This document shows, piece after piece, positions 25,301-38,130 of a stretch of 64,000 nucleotides of DNA. How positions within the stretch are numbered: position 1 is the stretch's first letter; each line of letters opens with the position of its first letter. A model generated the notes under the pieces. The model worked only from the letters and a program-made list of their open reading frames with translations. It was not told the DNA's origin and did no database searches. Position numbers and translations under genes: made by a program. The DNA comes from Torreya grandis (lineage: Eukaryota; Streptophyta; Pinopsida; Cupressales; Taxaceae), in the NCBI GenBank assembly GCA_037957365.1, contig JARHVA010000021.1, positions 7,420,001-7,484,000 on the forward strand, in the 5' to 3' direction.

Positions 25301-25949
25301 ATATATGACATATCAGTGATGCAATAGTCTCTCTAGTAATGGTTTTTGAGGGAGAATATGTGTGTGTGTAGACACTATAGAATTAGACCTAGTCTACTCT
25401 AAGGACTCTATTTAACACTATGATGTATGCATAGGAACTATACTCTCTACTATAACTAATAACCATGTAATGTCTGGCAATGTTAGAACTATAACTGGTG
25501 TTAGTACTAGAAGTGTGACTAGAATCTATGATAGAACTGTATGTGGGATGGGAAGAGGATACTCATATGGGACACCCTCAATATTAACCACCTATTTATC
25601 ATGTATATACATGAGGCATAGTGTATTTTATAAGGGATGGCTCAGAGCTATTATAACCATGGCCTACCCAAAAATATGTTAAATACACCCACACTAGGTA
25701 CTACTCAAAACCATGTGGCAATATGTTCTGGTCCAACATGTAGTAGAATCACAATCTCCCTAATGGATCTCTAAAAATGGCCACTAGAACCACTAATGGA
25801 TATATCTATAGATAATATATCCTACTTGGTGTAGCCCAAGTGTTTTAATAATGTCATGATGCACATTTTTATGCTTAACCCATTGTCAACCATAACACTA
25901 TGAATGGGATGATGGTTCGTATATGCTCATATAAAGAGTGTATGCAAAT
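22397..25949. other. Long non-coding interior of element B
   Basis: About 3.5 kb between the 3' LTR and gag has no readable pol in any frame. It includes a degenerate copy of the LTR phrase AGTGTCCCAATATAGGTG near 23490. A 60-bp near-repeat is also seen, with TGTTCAAATGT at about 24151 and 24211. Short ORFs here look fortuitous. Confidence 0.55.
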
Positions 25950-27480
25950 GTGTGTCATCATCCACAATATCCTACTATGAAAATGTGATAAGTGGTCTAG
26001 GTGGCACTATAGTGTGATACATGCTGATAATGTTATGTAAGGGATGTGTTTCCTCTATTACTATGTGATAAGAAGATGGTGGTAGATGAGCTTGATATAT
26101 ATAATGAACACATGATGTACCCCTTGCCTCATTAGTTATATTCTTTGGGAAAGGATATGAAAATATCTTAAGTGCATTTTCCTCTATTTATTATTTTGGT
26201 GCCTCTATGAGTGTTCTCACATCAATAATGTTGGTGTTAATGAGACCTTGTATCTTGTGATTTAGGCTAATGCATCTATTTATCATGTGGCCTAGTTCCC
26301 TGTGATACTCATAGAATGCATTTGAATCACAACTTTTTGGAAGAGGCCATGTCATATCAACCTATTTAATGGGAGGGAGAGATATGACATTATATTCCAA
26401 TAATTTTTGTAGGACTCATGTTGGTGACTCTGGTAGATTAGTGAAAAGTCTCAATTGAAGAGCTGATAAAACCAATATGGGAGAAGGCTTTGAAGATACA
26501 TTTACTATTTTATTTTGACCTATTTTTTATATGTGGTTGAACTTATATGGAGGTTTATTTTTACTCTTGATAGTTGAATCCAATCCATTTGTGTATTTGA
26601 GTTTACCCATTTCTAAGAGTTTAACCTCTTGTTCCTTAATTATTTAGCACATATCTATAAATGTGGGAAAATTATTGAATAAGATTGCTTCATTAAGTGA
26701 TGGTAATAGACTATATTTGAATATATTCTGAAGCTCTTTATCTGCCATTGGGATAGTCAATTTTGATAGTATTTTCTTATATCATAAGACATAATTGGTT
26801 ATGGGCTCATTTGAATTTTGATTTAGCTATGCCACTTGTGCATATGATATCTTGTCATTGATGTTGATAAAGAAGTGTGCTAGGAACATATCTACTAAAG
26901 GATTTAATTCCATAATATATGTTTTGGGAAAATCATAGAACCACTGTAGGTCATAATACTTGAGATTGCATGGAAAGAGCTTCATAAGAATCAAATTTTT
27001 AGACACATAGTCCAAGCATGTTACATCAAAGGCTTTGAGTTAATGTTATAGATCACCCTTGCCATCATATAATGTGAGATTGGGCATTGAAAAACTAGAT
27101 GGAAATGGAGTTTCTGCAATGTGATGTGTGAATAGTGTATGTAATAGAATTTGAGAATCCAAGACATATGAAAGCTAAGTGGATCCTTGCTCTAAATGTA
27201 ACACCTTAGATTTCAGAGAAGAAACCTGTTGCATAAGGGATTATACATCAAGAGGAGAAGAACTAAGCATAAGTGGAGTATTTATCACTAATGGTTGAAT
27301 AACAAGCTTGGTTTGTGTTATCTGATTTGGTTGAGTGGGACTCACTGAAGGTGTAACAACATAATTAACTGGAGGGGTTAAAGATTGACCATTATTTTTA
27401 TTATTATTGATTTCTAATATGTCTTATAAAATCTATACATGATTATGGATATGTTTCCAAAGTATATCTCTAAAAACATA
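25950..27480 (-). pseudogene. Gypsy-type gag pseudogene of element B
   Basis: Read on the minus strand from about 27480, it starts with a proline-rich N-terminus and a short coiled-coil-like run (QQVSSLKSKVLHLEQGS). It continues SFSMPNLTLYDGKGDL and MKLFPCNLKYYDLQWFYD, then HFFININDKISYAQVA, ADKELQNIFKYSLLPSL and LLEMGKLKY. These blocks, in this order, match the plant retrotransposon gag domain. A later segment reads FYEYHRELGHMINRC...KIQGLI, the His/Cys motif found after gag in Tat/Athila-like Gypsy elements. The clean open segment is 26827-27015. Gag forms the virus-like particle in which the RNA is packaged. Several stops and frameshifts make it inactive. Confidence 0.82.
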
Positions 27481-28085
27481 TAGTACCTCATATTTGTTCA
27501 CAACTATATCATTATCATTAAGTAGAGGTAGTGTGTCTTGGTCCTCTATATAGACTTAATCATTTTTTGGTTATCTTGGTCATCTTTGAATGCATTGTCA
27601 TTAAATTCCACATAATTAGTATGTCAATGATTAATATGTAGAGTTTTAATAGGTTCTTTTTCCTTGTTATAGCATCAGATAGATGGAATCTGAATATGCT
27701 CTATAAGATTACCACCTAGTCTAGCACTTCTTCTTAAGGGAAGAGAGATAAAAAATTTAGATAACATATAACAAATAATTTGAAATAGTGATACTAAAAG
27801 AGAATATATTAATTATAAATAATTAATAGGAGCTAATGAAAATAGGATGAAAAAGGATACAAACCCTAAGAGCATCTAAGGTTAGGGTTTAGGAAGCTAG
27901 GGTTTCTTTACAATAATTTAAATTGGATGTAAAATAAATTGAAACCCTAATAAAAAATTGATTTTAATTAACAAGGTTGTATAAATTAAATCATAAGTAT
28001 GCAGCCTAAAATTTATAGCACAAAAATAAGAAATAATGTAAGCTAAGTTTTTATGCAATGTTCAAAGTAAGATGGGTTCATCAAA

Positions 28086-29298
28086 TTATTTAACCTTTTA
28101 GGGTTTTACACGATTAATTTCTATTCTTGATTAAAGGGTTGAGATGCCTAAACCAGTTAAATAAAATGAAATAATTAAGATACTAATTAATTTTGACCTT
28201 TGGCTTATTTTGACTTTCTAATAGTAGCAATAAATTGGGATAAATAGAGACTTAGATTAAAACTAACTTTCATGGATGATCTGGGTTTTGGAATTTGAGA
28301 TATGATTAGTAGTCTATGTGGTCAATAATATTATAATATTTATATATTCATTAGACAATAACACCCAGTTTGCATAGCAGTGACATATGTATGTCATGTC
28401 CTAAATGTGGCATTAATGTTCCCTTTGAGGGATTGTTCCTATTGTAGGGATCACCTATGCCTATGTCTATATGTTTTATTCTTATGTGACCAAAACCTAT
28501 TGCTTTGTATTGTATCTAGAAAGATTGATTTGATATGAAAACCTTAATTTTATTTATAAGTATGATATGGTAAATTATTGAATGTGTTAGCAGGATTGAC
28601 TAGATATCCTTAACACCCCACTATGTAGAGAGTTACCTACATACCAATACTCCAAATAGGGATCAAGTCTAATGTAGTTATCCCACCTAGTGCTTGATGT
28701 ATATGCTAGTGAATGCTAGAATGAAAGTGCCCTTGGATGCCTTGAATGTTATTGATCTTTAAAATGCTTGAGAATTGGACTTAGGGATGATGTAGATGGT
28801 AGTATGAAAAAAGTAGGGTATAAAAGGGATAAAGTACCTTGATTTTTCATAACTTTATCTTTTATTTGAATATATTTTGCATCTATTTTCCATCTAGTCA
28901 ATAGAGGTGGATTAGACTTATATTTATAGGGTTATGTTGCTTATGTAGATAAAAAAAATGAGCTTATTCTGACCTTAGGAGGGGCACACATCTAAAAAAG
29001 TATCTATTGGGAAGAGTTGGGTTTAGGGATAGTACCTCCCAGTTGGGGACACTATTGTCATGTGGCTATAGTGTCCCAAATGTGGCACTTATGTCCTCTC
29101 TATAGACTTTTGAGAAATTGGATTAAGATCAAGGATGACATTTCAAGGAATGTGTCATGACTAGTTGTAGGTGACTAAGGTTTGTTGAATGACTAGAAAT
29201 GTAAGTCTAAGGCTCCAAAATAGGTCTATGGCTAGCCTAGGGATAGGTTAACTCAAGTGACACTCTTATCATCCAATTACCACTTTTAGGTGATTACA
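28086..29298 (-). repeat. 5' LTR of element B
   Basis: 1,213 bp, the same length as its partner at 21184-22396, and next to the gag-proximal interior. Shared landmarks include AACCTTTTAGGGTTTTACAC at one end and GTGACACTCTTA near the other. Confidence 0.88.
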
Positions 29299-29329
29299 AA
29301 TATATATTTTATTAAAGACAATAATTATA

Positions 29330-32000
29330 AATAAAGAGCTAGGATGAATGTGTTCTAATGTTCCCTCCCCTTTCAAAATCTTTGTGAGCAAAGTTGAAGA
29401 TGTGAAAATAATTGTTGGAGTTAAAGTAAGGGTTCTCATATCACATTTATGGTTGCATTTCATGCCACAATACTATAACCTTAGTGTTGGTTTGATTACA
29501 AAGTTAATGGGATCACCTGTTTATAATAGCCTTAGGTTTACTAAGGAGAGAGCCTTCTGCATCGAGATTAGGAAGTTTTGTCTAAGTTGTGACATTATGG
29601 CTAAGAACTCACTTCACACATGAGACATGAAAAACTAGATGGATGTTCAAGGAGAGCATAAGTTTTATATTTTATGCAATAGGACCAAATATGTTGAATA
29701 ACTTTATATGGTTCATATATCTTGGGATAAAGGTTTTGGTGCCCCTTTAGCTTTAAATAGGAATGCTTATAAGGTTTTAATAAGATGAAAACTAAAACTC
29801 CAAGTTGGAAGGTGTGTTCATAGTAATTTTAATCCACATGTTGCTTCATGCATTTTTGTGCCATGTGGATATTTTCATTGAGAAGGCAAAGAATTTTATC
29901 CTAAATGGTGAGGGTAGTGTCCACTTACTACTCATAATAGCTTATATGAAGACAAGAAATAAGGGATGTTTTATTCTAGCCATAGACAACTTTGTAAAGA
30001 GTCATCCTAGTGGTTGGGTGATATCAATTATTCTACCACCATTATGAAAGTGGTAAGCATTATTCCCATTAATTTTGTTGATTAGATGTAAATAAATGAA
30101 TATATGATTAAAAATATTTATTTGCAATTTGTTTTTGGCCATCTATCTATGGGTGCTAACTTAAGATCCTTTTTAGTTCGGTACATGTGTGCTTGAAGAG
30201 TTCCTATTAGAAGTGACTTGCGAAAATTAAGTCACTATCAGATATATTAGAAGTGGGTATTTCATGAGGGTTGAATATTTTATCAAGGAATTTTTGGGTG
30301 ATTGTGGAAGCATTGTAAATATGGTCCAAGGCATAGAAATGATCATATTTAGAGATTCAATCTACCACCACTAGAATGACTAACCTTCCATCAGATTTGA
30401 GTAATCATTTTATAATATTCATGGACATGTCCATCCAAAGTGTTATAAAACTTACAAGGGTTGGATTAATTTAAGCACTACCAATATTTCTCCTTATGGA
30501 GTTGACATAATTCACATTCCTTATTAAATGTTTCGATATTTGTCTTAATGCCCACCCAAAAGAAACTTCTACCAACAAATTCATTGGTTTTTAAAAAACT
30601 TGAATGACTTACTAAAGATGAGGAATGTAACTATTTAAAAATGTTATTTTTAAACCTGGATCCATAAATCGAGATAATGTATCCTTTATATAGTAATAAC
30701 TTGTTTTCCCAAGTGTATTCAAAGTTGGAAGTCAGGTCCACAAAAAACTATCAGATGATTTTTTTTGTGACTATCTTTCTACCACTCTTTCTATGTGTCC
30801 TACTTCCATTATAAAATAGGCATAGATAAGGAAAAAATTTGTGTTTATTATTCATATTGGTGATAATTTCACTAATGATCATATTTTCTTTTCCTTTCTT
30901 ATAAGTGATATGATAATCATACCCCATTAATTTGACAACCCACTTTTTTAAAACTGAGGAAGATACCCATTGATCCAAAAAGTATTTGAGGCTTTAATGA
31001 TCAATTTGAATTCAAAAATGTCAACACACTAGGTAGGGTCATCATTTATTTATAGCATGGAGGATATCCATCATTTACTTCTCATATGTTGACTACATTG
31101 AATTTCACCCACTGTAGGCTTTATTAGTGAAGGGAAAGTAGAGTCCCTCTTTCATGAGGACAAAACCAAGATTAATTCCACATATGTCACTTTCAATGAT
31201 AAATTTCTTTGATAAATTTGGCATGTCCAAAATAGGTGTAATACACATAACCTATTTGAGTACCCCAAAATCTTGTTCAGCTGTGAAAGACGATAAAAAT
31301 GAGTATTTTTAGCATGGAGGTCAATGTGGTGGTATTTTTTCATAATATATCAAAAAAATTGATAGTGACCATTGATGCCAAGGAATCCACAAAGGCTTTT
31401 GAGTGTTCTAGGTTTATGCTAGTTTTTAATGGCCATATTTTTTGTTAGGTCAACCTGAAAACTAGTTGTTGACATAATGTATCCTACGTACTCTACCTTT
31501 TTTTCATAGAAATTTGGGTCTTTAAAAATTATAAGGTCATTTTGATGTGTTTTTCCCATTTTTAATTTTAAATCAAGATATAATCAAAGAAGGCCAAGAT
31601 GAATTTCTACAAAAATGGACAATATATTTTTTTTTCATCAACCCTTGAAGGTAGATGATGTAGGAGCATCCAAGGGTTAACTATGTATAGTTTCAAAGGT
31701 TGTTGTATGTGAACCTATCCTCATCTAATAAAATTTCAATTTTCTTATTTATACTAGTTTCAAAAATATTGGGATGTAAAGGGAACTGTTGGGATCAAAT
31801 ATATGAATAATTAACCTTCTTCAACTTAGTGCTAGTGAATGAGTGGTATCTAGTTTGAAACTTTTATTTAGGACTTAAACCCAATGTCATCTTTATTAAC
31901 TTCTCCATATATTTTTAACTTATTTGATGGTACCAAAAATTTACTTTACTAGCATCCACACCAATTGACCTATAACCCTTTTAAATAGTTTGGATAAAAT
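29330..32000 (-). mobile_element. Decayed Ty3/Gypsy pol fragment
   Basis: Reading the minus strand from 32000 down: a poorly preserved reverse transcriptase (about 31990-31400, ending near LKSLCGFLGINGHYQF, the usual 'GFLGLTGYYR'); RNase H with FLDQWVSSSVLKKWVVKLMG and YHITYKKGKEN near 30990-30890; integrase with WMDMSMNIIK, GRLVILVVVD.ISKYDHF and SDSDLIFASHF near 30450-30170; and a C-terminal block ending HLVFHVSCVK near 29620, which fits the end of plant Gypsy integrase before a chromodomain ('HPVFHVSCLK'). Order and motifs are those of Ty3/Gypsy pol. Gag, protease and both LTRs are absent. Element B abuts the 3' end and another Gypsy's LTR region abuts the 5' end. Confidence 0.85.
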
Positions 32001-33151
32001 ACTTGATAAAAGTGTCATTTAAAAAAATGGGAAGTTTGATAAAATATTCAACACATATACACAAAGTGTGTCACTATTTTAGAATCCCAATAAGAAAAAA
32101 AATTCACTAAAATTGATGGGATTTTCACCTATAATGAATAGTAGAACCAAATTATTACATCGCACAAGTTTTTCAACCAAAAATAATGATGTAGGGGTAT
32201 ATAAATTCACAAGTAGTCTTGCATAAACCAAAACAAAAGTAGTATTAATTAGAAATAAGAATAATATGTATGAATTTGTATTTAAATTTATTGTGGCACT
32301 CTAAAACCACCTGAGGAGGTTCATGGTATCTCAAAGATGTTTAAACTAATACTACTATTTTTTACAATCTTTTGTAGTGATGCAAACCCTAAATTTTTTT
32401 TGTGCTGATAAAATTATAGGTAGTGTTTCAAATCATGTTATGCCAAAATTACAACATCTAAATATCCACAGCATATAGAGAAACACCTATGAGCATAATG
32501 CAAATCAACATTTATACTTTTAACAAAAAACATGTTCTATTATAATGCACCACCTTAAGCTAGGTATAGCCCTATAGAAAATATTAGCAAATGGCACAAA
32601 TATTAAACAAATTATTTGAAATAAAACTTATCTAGATCTTATAAATAAAATAATAGCCACGTAGAGACTTCATGTAAGGTCAAACTAGGTTCAGTATCAA
32701 ATGCATGGCTCATGTTATGCCATCACATTTTTCAGAGTTTTGTGTCCCTGTCAAAGAAGCTACATAATTAAAATAGTTTTAAGAGTTTAAATGGAAGATA
32801 AAACATCGCATGTTTGGGAAGATGAAATGGTTAGGTTTCCATAATTATTCATGGCCATCACCCTTGAAATATATGGGTTTCACTTAAGTATGGGTTTTAT
32901 CCAAAAGAGTAACATAATTTAGAATGTCTAGCCATTAGAGAGTTGTGTTCAAATAATTTTTGCATGCATGTACGTTTGAAAAATGAATTATAGGAGTGAA
33001 AATGCCTTTGAGTGGATTGATAGTTTTTAATAAATTATGAGTCCATTTTGTGTGAGGATTAAAATTGCCTCATTGAAAATCATTAAATATATGTTTTGTT
33101 TGTTTCACATTTTTATGCTTGTGTAATTATTCATTTATAAGTGTTGCATCA
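32001..33151 (+). other. Probable 5' LTR region of the 33-kb Gypsy element
   Basis: No coding sequence is seen. The right end (GTTGCATCA) directly precedes a primer-binding site, so at least the right part should be LTR. The left LTR boundary cannot be placed because the matching 3' LTR is not in the window. Confidence 0.4.
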
Positions 33152-33152
33152 A

Positions 33153-33165
33153 TTAGTATCAAAAT
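33153..33165 (+). other. Degenerate primer-binding site of Gypsy element
   Basis: TTAGTATCAAAAT resembles the Met-tRNA site TTGGTATCAGAGC with several changes. Its place just downstream of GCATCA and about 90 bp before a gag start supports the call. Confidence 0.5.
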
Positions 33166-33256
33166 AATGTTTTTCTTTGTTGGGTGAAGTATGTGAGACT
33201 ATTATAGAGTTAGTTGTCGGTTGTGAAAGAGAATTATATATTTTTAAGTAATATAA

Positions 33257-35117
33257 ATGGCACAAAAAATATCTCCTAATGAAAGAGTGATAAAAGTGTT
33301 GAGAATCACAGACATGGAAATTATGCTGAGAGGAATTCAAGCCCATCTAGAGTCTATGGAAATTTTGAAACATAGAGGAATTATTGTATAAGAAAGTAAG
33401 GATGAAGAGGAAGAATCATCTAAGTTTTATTTGGAGGAACTTGTATATGAATTAGAAGAATAATTTCTTAAATCCATTAGATAAATGGGAAGTAAGCCTC
33501 ACTTGGGAAAGTCCATAACTATTATAGTAACTTGTGTCCTAAGAAATCATTTATTAGATCACCGAGTTGAATAAATATTATAATTATGAATAGGTGAAGG
33601 ATCCCAAGAAAGTGAATTTTGTATTTATGAATTTTAAGGTATATGCATCCTTATGTTGGTATCTTGTGCAAATGGAATGAGTTAGAAGAGGCCAATTTAG
33701 AATCAAAACTCATGACAGAATGATTGCCAACTTAAATAGTAAGTTTCTAAATTTTCAATATTAAATGGTATTTTTCAAGAAATTATAAAATTTAAGGCAA
33801 AAAGATATGAGTGTATGATACTACCCATAGGATTTTTATAATCTCATCATTCAAGTTGGTCATGTTGAAGATGATGTAGAAACATTTTCAAGGTATATAA
33901 ATGGTCTTTGAATTTCTTTTCAAGATCAACTTGAAATGATAAGGTTGTGTTTTTTAGAATAATCAAATAAATGTGCTTTGAAGGAAGAATATAAGTTGTC
34001 TAGAAGGCAAAAAAATAATACAAGAGGTAGATGAAAGTTTTCTCAAAGAAGAGGACAAGCCAATAGTTGTAGAGGATAACACACTCATGAAGGTAAATTA
34101 ATTAATTCACAAATTCAAAATTAAACATCAAGATGAAGAGGGTATTCTTGTAGAGGCAAGGGATACTTTGGAAGAGGAAGATTTAGAGGATTTATAGTTA
34201 AATTATTTGAGGGTGAAGATTTTAAACATATATCTTTTGAATGCCCAAAATAATTTCATAACTACATTAGAATAAATGAAGTAATAAATCACATTGCACA
34301 AGAAGATGAAGAAAATGTTGCTTCACCCATTCATACAAAACAACTAGAACATAAGTAAGCTACATGATGAAGAGAGTATTTATTAAACTAGTTAAATAGG
34401 GGGATGCACCAATGTAGATAAATAATATTTTAAAAACCTATGAAAATATGGAGGTAAATGTTACAAAATTATTATATATATTCACAACACAAGAAATTTT
34501 ATTTAAAATGATATTTTATAGGAACTTGGTTTGAAGAGGATCATGTACCCAAATAGTCCATATAATGTGTCTTTTTTATTTGAAGGACACATGATTTTAG
34601 TGAATGTTAAATTTTTGGTTAATTTTTAGATTGGTTCATACAAAATAAAGTTTTATGTGATACCATGCCTATCGATATTTTTCATGTATTCTTGGGAAGG
34701 CCTTGGAATTTTGATAGGAAGGTTTTACATGATGGTAGGATGAATGCCTAAACCCTTGTGAATAATGTAAAGTAGAAAAAATTTATTTCATTGAAGGATA
34801 ACATGAAAATTGTGGACCATAGTCCAAAGATTGTGTTGGTTTTAGGAAAATAATTCTTAAAAGAGGTAAAGAAGGAGAAAGCATGTTTTTTCATTCATTC
34901 GTAAGTAACTTCAAGTTGAAAGAGAATGTAAGGAAAGTTATTTTCCTAAATAAGTGATATATTTAATTGGGTGAGCATGAATAAATCTTTTCATATGATC
35001 TTTCAAAAGGGTTTCCACCTATGTGAAGTATTATTCATAACATGGATCTAATGCTTAGATCTAGTTTAATAAGTAAGGCAACATATTGGCCAAGGAATAT
35101 AGAGAATGAGGAAGTAT
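33257..35117 (+). pseudogene. Gypsy gag-protease-RT start (left part of split element)
   Basis: From ATG 33257 the frame reads MAQKISPNERVIKVLRI, then EIMLRGIQAHLESMEI, a gag-like start. Near 34200-34250 GEDFKHISFECPK is what is left of a CCHC knuckle. From about 34470 a decayed aspartic protease region is visible, with spaced matches to the plant Gypsy block 'G...I..PNPY', '.VN...V.FQIG.Y.D...CD..PMD..H.LLGRPW': here ILGKALEF and a DGRMN.C run near 34735. Just before 35118 the frame reads HNMDLMLRSSLISKATYW, the usual start of the reverse transcriptase linker. Element C interrupts it at 35118, and the same element resumes at 42504. Stops are frequent. Confidence 0.75.
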
Positions 35118-37387
35118 TGTTGGCCATTTTTTTCCCACATATGAATCTCTTGTATGAGTTCATAGAAGTAGTAGATCAAAGGCTTTGAAACAGGTCCAAG
35201 TTTGTAAATGGAGGAATACAAATAGGTTCTTATATGTCTCAAGCATTCAAGAACATGAAACAAGTTGCAAAAACCCTAAGAATCCATCAAAACCTTGAAG
35301 TATTGATAAAATAATGAGTTTTTTAGGTTTTTTAACTAGACCATCACAAGGACATCACAGAGAAATGGACAGATCAATCCAACTTCTACATTTTTTTTAA
35401 CTTGCTTAGGAAGACTTGCACAACCAATAGATCAAGTGAAAATGTATATCTACATGTCAATAACATCTTTAGAAATTTTTATAAATACACAAGCTTGCTA
35501 TCTTAAGTTACAAGCTTTCAAAGTTAGACCTGTTCAGTAAGATATTCATGCTAATGTCAACCTTCAACTCTAAAAAATAGATCTTTTTTAATCTTAAATT
35601 TGATGGTCACATAAATGTCAATAATGGTCACATGAGTTTCAATGATGTTAATATGAATTTCAAGTGACATCTCATAGACCATCAACTTTAATATCATGAA
35701 CTAGTTGTTGGCTATCAAATAGTGGGTCCTAAAAAGATCAATGGTCCTTGTTAGATTGTACATCTAAATCCAATGGTGTGGGATAGGTTAAAGAGTTAGA
35801 TAGCTCAAAATATTGACACATGGCATAAAGATGTGAGATCATAGATTGATAATGAATCTTGATGATTAACATGTGTTTACCAAGTGGCACTAATGAGGAC
35901 AAGGTTGACAATTCAAATGCAGATCTGAGGGCTCATATTTATTCATATCTGGAAGATGTAATGGAGCAAACAAAGTTCAAGGGATAAATGAGCCAATTTG
36001 TATTTTTGATAGCTAATAAAGATAAGGACTGAGTTGTTATAGTTTTGACTAGGGTCAATGAAACATCCTGACTCGAGCAAAGCAAATAATATGACCTGAG
36101 CTGGTGAAAATGCATAAAATTGAGCTCAAACTAGATCCGAGCTAGACCAAAATTCATAAACAAAGGACCAAGCATTACCATCTAGGCTCTACAAAGATAG
36201 ATTAGGTCTTTTTAGACCTAATATAGACCAAAAGTTGGCTAGTTAGTGGCTAAATAGGACCAGGCACCAAGAAAAATATAGAAGCTATAAGAAAACCAAT
36301 AGCCTTAAAATTGGTTTTCCTCCATAGTAAATCTAAGTTCAAGTTTAAATGTAGGAATGGATATGTGCATTTAATGAATAAGTGTCCCAAGCCATGCTTT
36401 TAACAATTAGCTACCTAAATTAGACATAATCAAATCTCAGTCATGTTTATGCATGTAAGGATTTTGTCCTTACATAGAAGCTAAAGTGGAAAGATGCAAA
36501 GAAGATGAAGGATTTAGATCTAGTAGTTGTTGAAGTAGCTTGAGTATTCACTAGATTTCCATAGTGCCTAAGGGTCCCTTTACTCAGAGGCTATTAAAAA
36601 AAAGGTAGGCTATCTAGTCCATGATAGATTACATTTTGATTGGACCAAAGCATGATGGATCATCCCTTGAAAGTTGATAGCTTTTAAATTATTCTTGAAA
36701 TATGCTCCCTCTTCTCTCTCTCCCTTCTCTATATTATCCCATTATTTCCATTTTTAAAAGGGCTATCAAATTTTAGAATTTTATCTTTCTGAGAGATAGG
36801 TAAACTACAAAGTATTCTTAGCTTGCTTAGGCTTGACCCAATCAAGCATTTTTAAGAACTACCTCTTGATGCAATATGAGACTTTCTTTACCTATCTCAT
36901 GCCTTAGATCTGGTTTGGCGAGCTATGCATGATGGCATTATGTGAAGTAGATTCTTCCTTGTCCATTGTACACCTTTCTAATTTTGTTTAAGGAGTTTTT
37001 AATGTTGTTTTTAGGTATAGATTAGTGTTATAATATTAACCTCTTCTATGAAATACTTATGCAAATTAGCTTGATCTTGAGGTTGTGTGAGTTAATATTG
37101 TCTTTGGAAGATCTAGTGTGGTTTCAAGATTATGGGATCTTCCCCTTTTAATTTGGTGCATCGCCTGATTAGTTTTCTTAATATCCTATATCCCCTTTCT
37201 AACCCTTTTTCTTGTGAAGCATTAGGCTTAGCATTATTTTAGGTGAGGATCAAAGAGGAAGCTGACCTACTCTGGAGGTTCAGTGCCAACATAGGTTACC
37301 CATAGCCTAGGGTTATTCCCATAGTTCTAATCAAAACTTAAAGGGCCTGAATAACCCTCACCAAGGGTAAAAATTTGAGCTATAAAA
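35118..37387 (+). repeat. 5' LTR of element C
   Basis: 2,270 bp and collinear with 40244-42498. Shared landmarks include GTTCATAGAAGTAGTAGATC near the start, CTTAAAATTGGTTTTCCTCC in the middle (36310 and 41408) and AATTAGCTTGATCTTGAGG near the end. Very long for a plant LTR. Confidence 0.9.
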
Positions 37388-37439
37388 ACTTTTGTACGCC
37401 TAAAGGGATAGGGTCCAAAGCAGTGAAAGGATTTTTTAT

Positions 37440-37900
37440 GTTGTTTTACATATCAGCCTTTGGAGGTAGGTTTTCAAACATCAATGACAACTCTAATTAT
37501 CTATCAACTAGTTAAGCAGCCTAAGTGCCTAATCTTCATAATTTAGTATGTACAATCAATCATCTTTTGATTAATATACTTATTCTCTACCTCAACATCA
37601 CACTTATCAGGCAAGTAATGTTTATGTATTCCCCCGAAGTGGTCCTCAAATAGCTTATCAATCTTATCATGGGTTTTGTCCTCCTTCTACCCCTATGTAT
37701 GCACAAGGTCAACCTCATTAGAATTCAAGTCAGTCCTATACCTCCCCTTATCATGACCAGGCTTACCCTATTACATCCTTGTCAAAGTTCAAGCAAGTAT
37801 TAGTAATTTATATTGAGTTGATAAGGGATATTGGTAAGGGTTTGGAGTTTTTTGTAGTCATTCCTATTCGTTCTCTACAAAAAATAAGGATTGTTTTTTA
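37440..37900 (+). pseudogene. Tyr/Pro/Ser/Gln-rich frame, interior of element C
   Basis: One frame reads NVYVFPRSGPQIAYQSYHGF, then PPSTPMYAQGQPH, a stop, NSSQSYTSPYHDQAYP and KFKQVLVIYIELIRDIG. This low-complexity composition resembles disordered linkers in gag-like proteins. No domain is recognised. It may be the N-terminal part of the same ancestral protein as the frame that follows. Confidence 0.4.
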
Positions 37901-38130
37901 GTTGGTCAAGAATAGATGGTCAGTTTGTGAGGGAGAATAGTGGTCACCTTGTAATAATGAAGATATATCAATGATAAAAAACATGGTCCAAAATTCATAT
38001 AGTATGATAATATTATATAAATGGAAGCAAGATCTTTTGGACCAGCTCTATGTGCCATCTTCCCTCCAAGAGCCTTAAGCTCAACCTTCAAGAGCTCTTG
38101 ATCATCCCCCTAGCCAACCTTGTCCAAGTC

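Larger units (their letters stand above)
21184..29298 (-). mobile_element. Element B: gag-only LTR retrotransposon (Gypsy type)
   Basis: Two collinear repeats of exactly 1,213 bp (21184-22396 and 28086-29298) bound an 8.1-kb element. Read on the minus strand the LTRs start TGTAATC and end near AAATCA/AAATAA. The interior carries a decayed gag on the minus strand next to the 28086-29298 LTR, as expected for a 5' gag, while 22397-25900 holds no pol. That layout matches the plant class of gag-only non-autonomous elements often called TR-GAG. A convincing primer site, polypurine tract and target duplication were not found (flanks CATCT and AATAT agree at 3 of 5). LTR divergence indicates age. Confidence 0.85.

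Noticed and set aside
29348..29623. 91-codon plus-strand ORF
   Set aside because: The minus strand here is the C-terminal part of Gypsy integrase, with the recognisable ending HLVFHVSCVK; the plus frame is its shadow.
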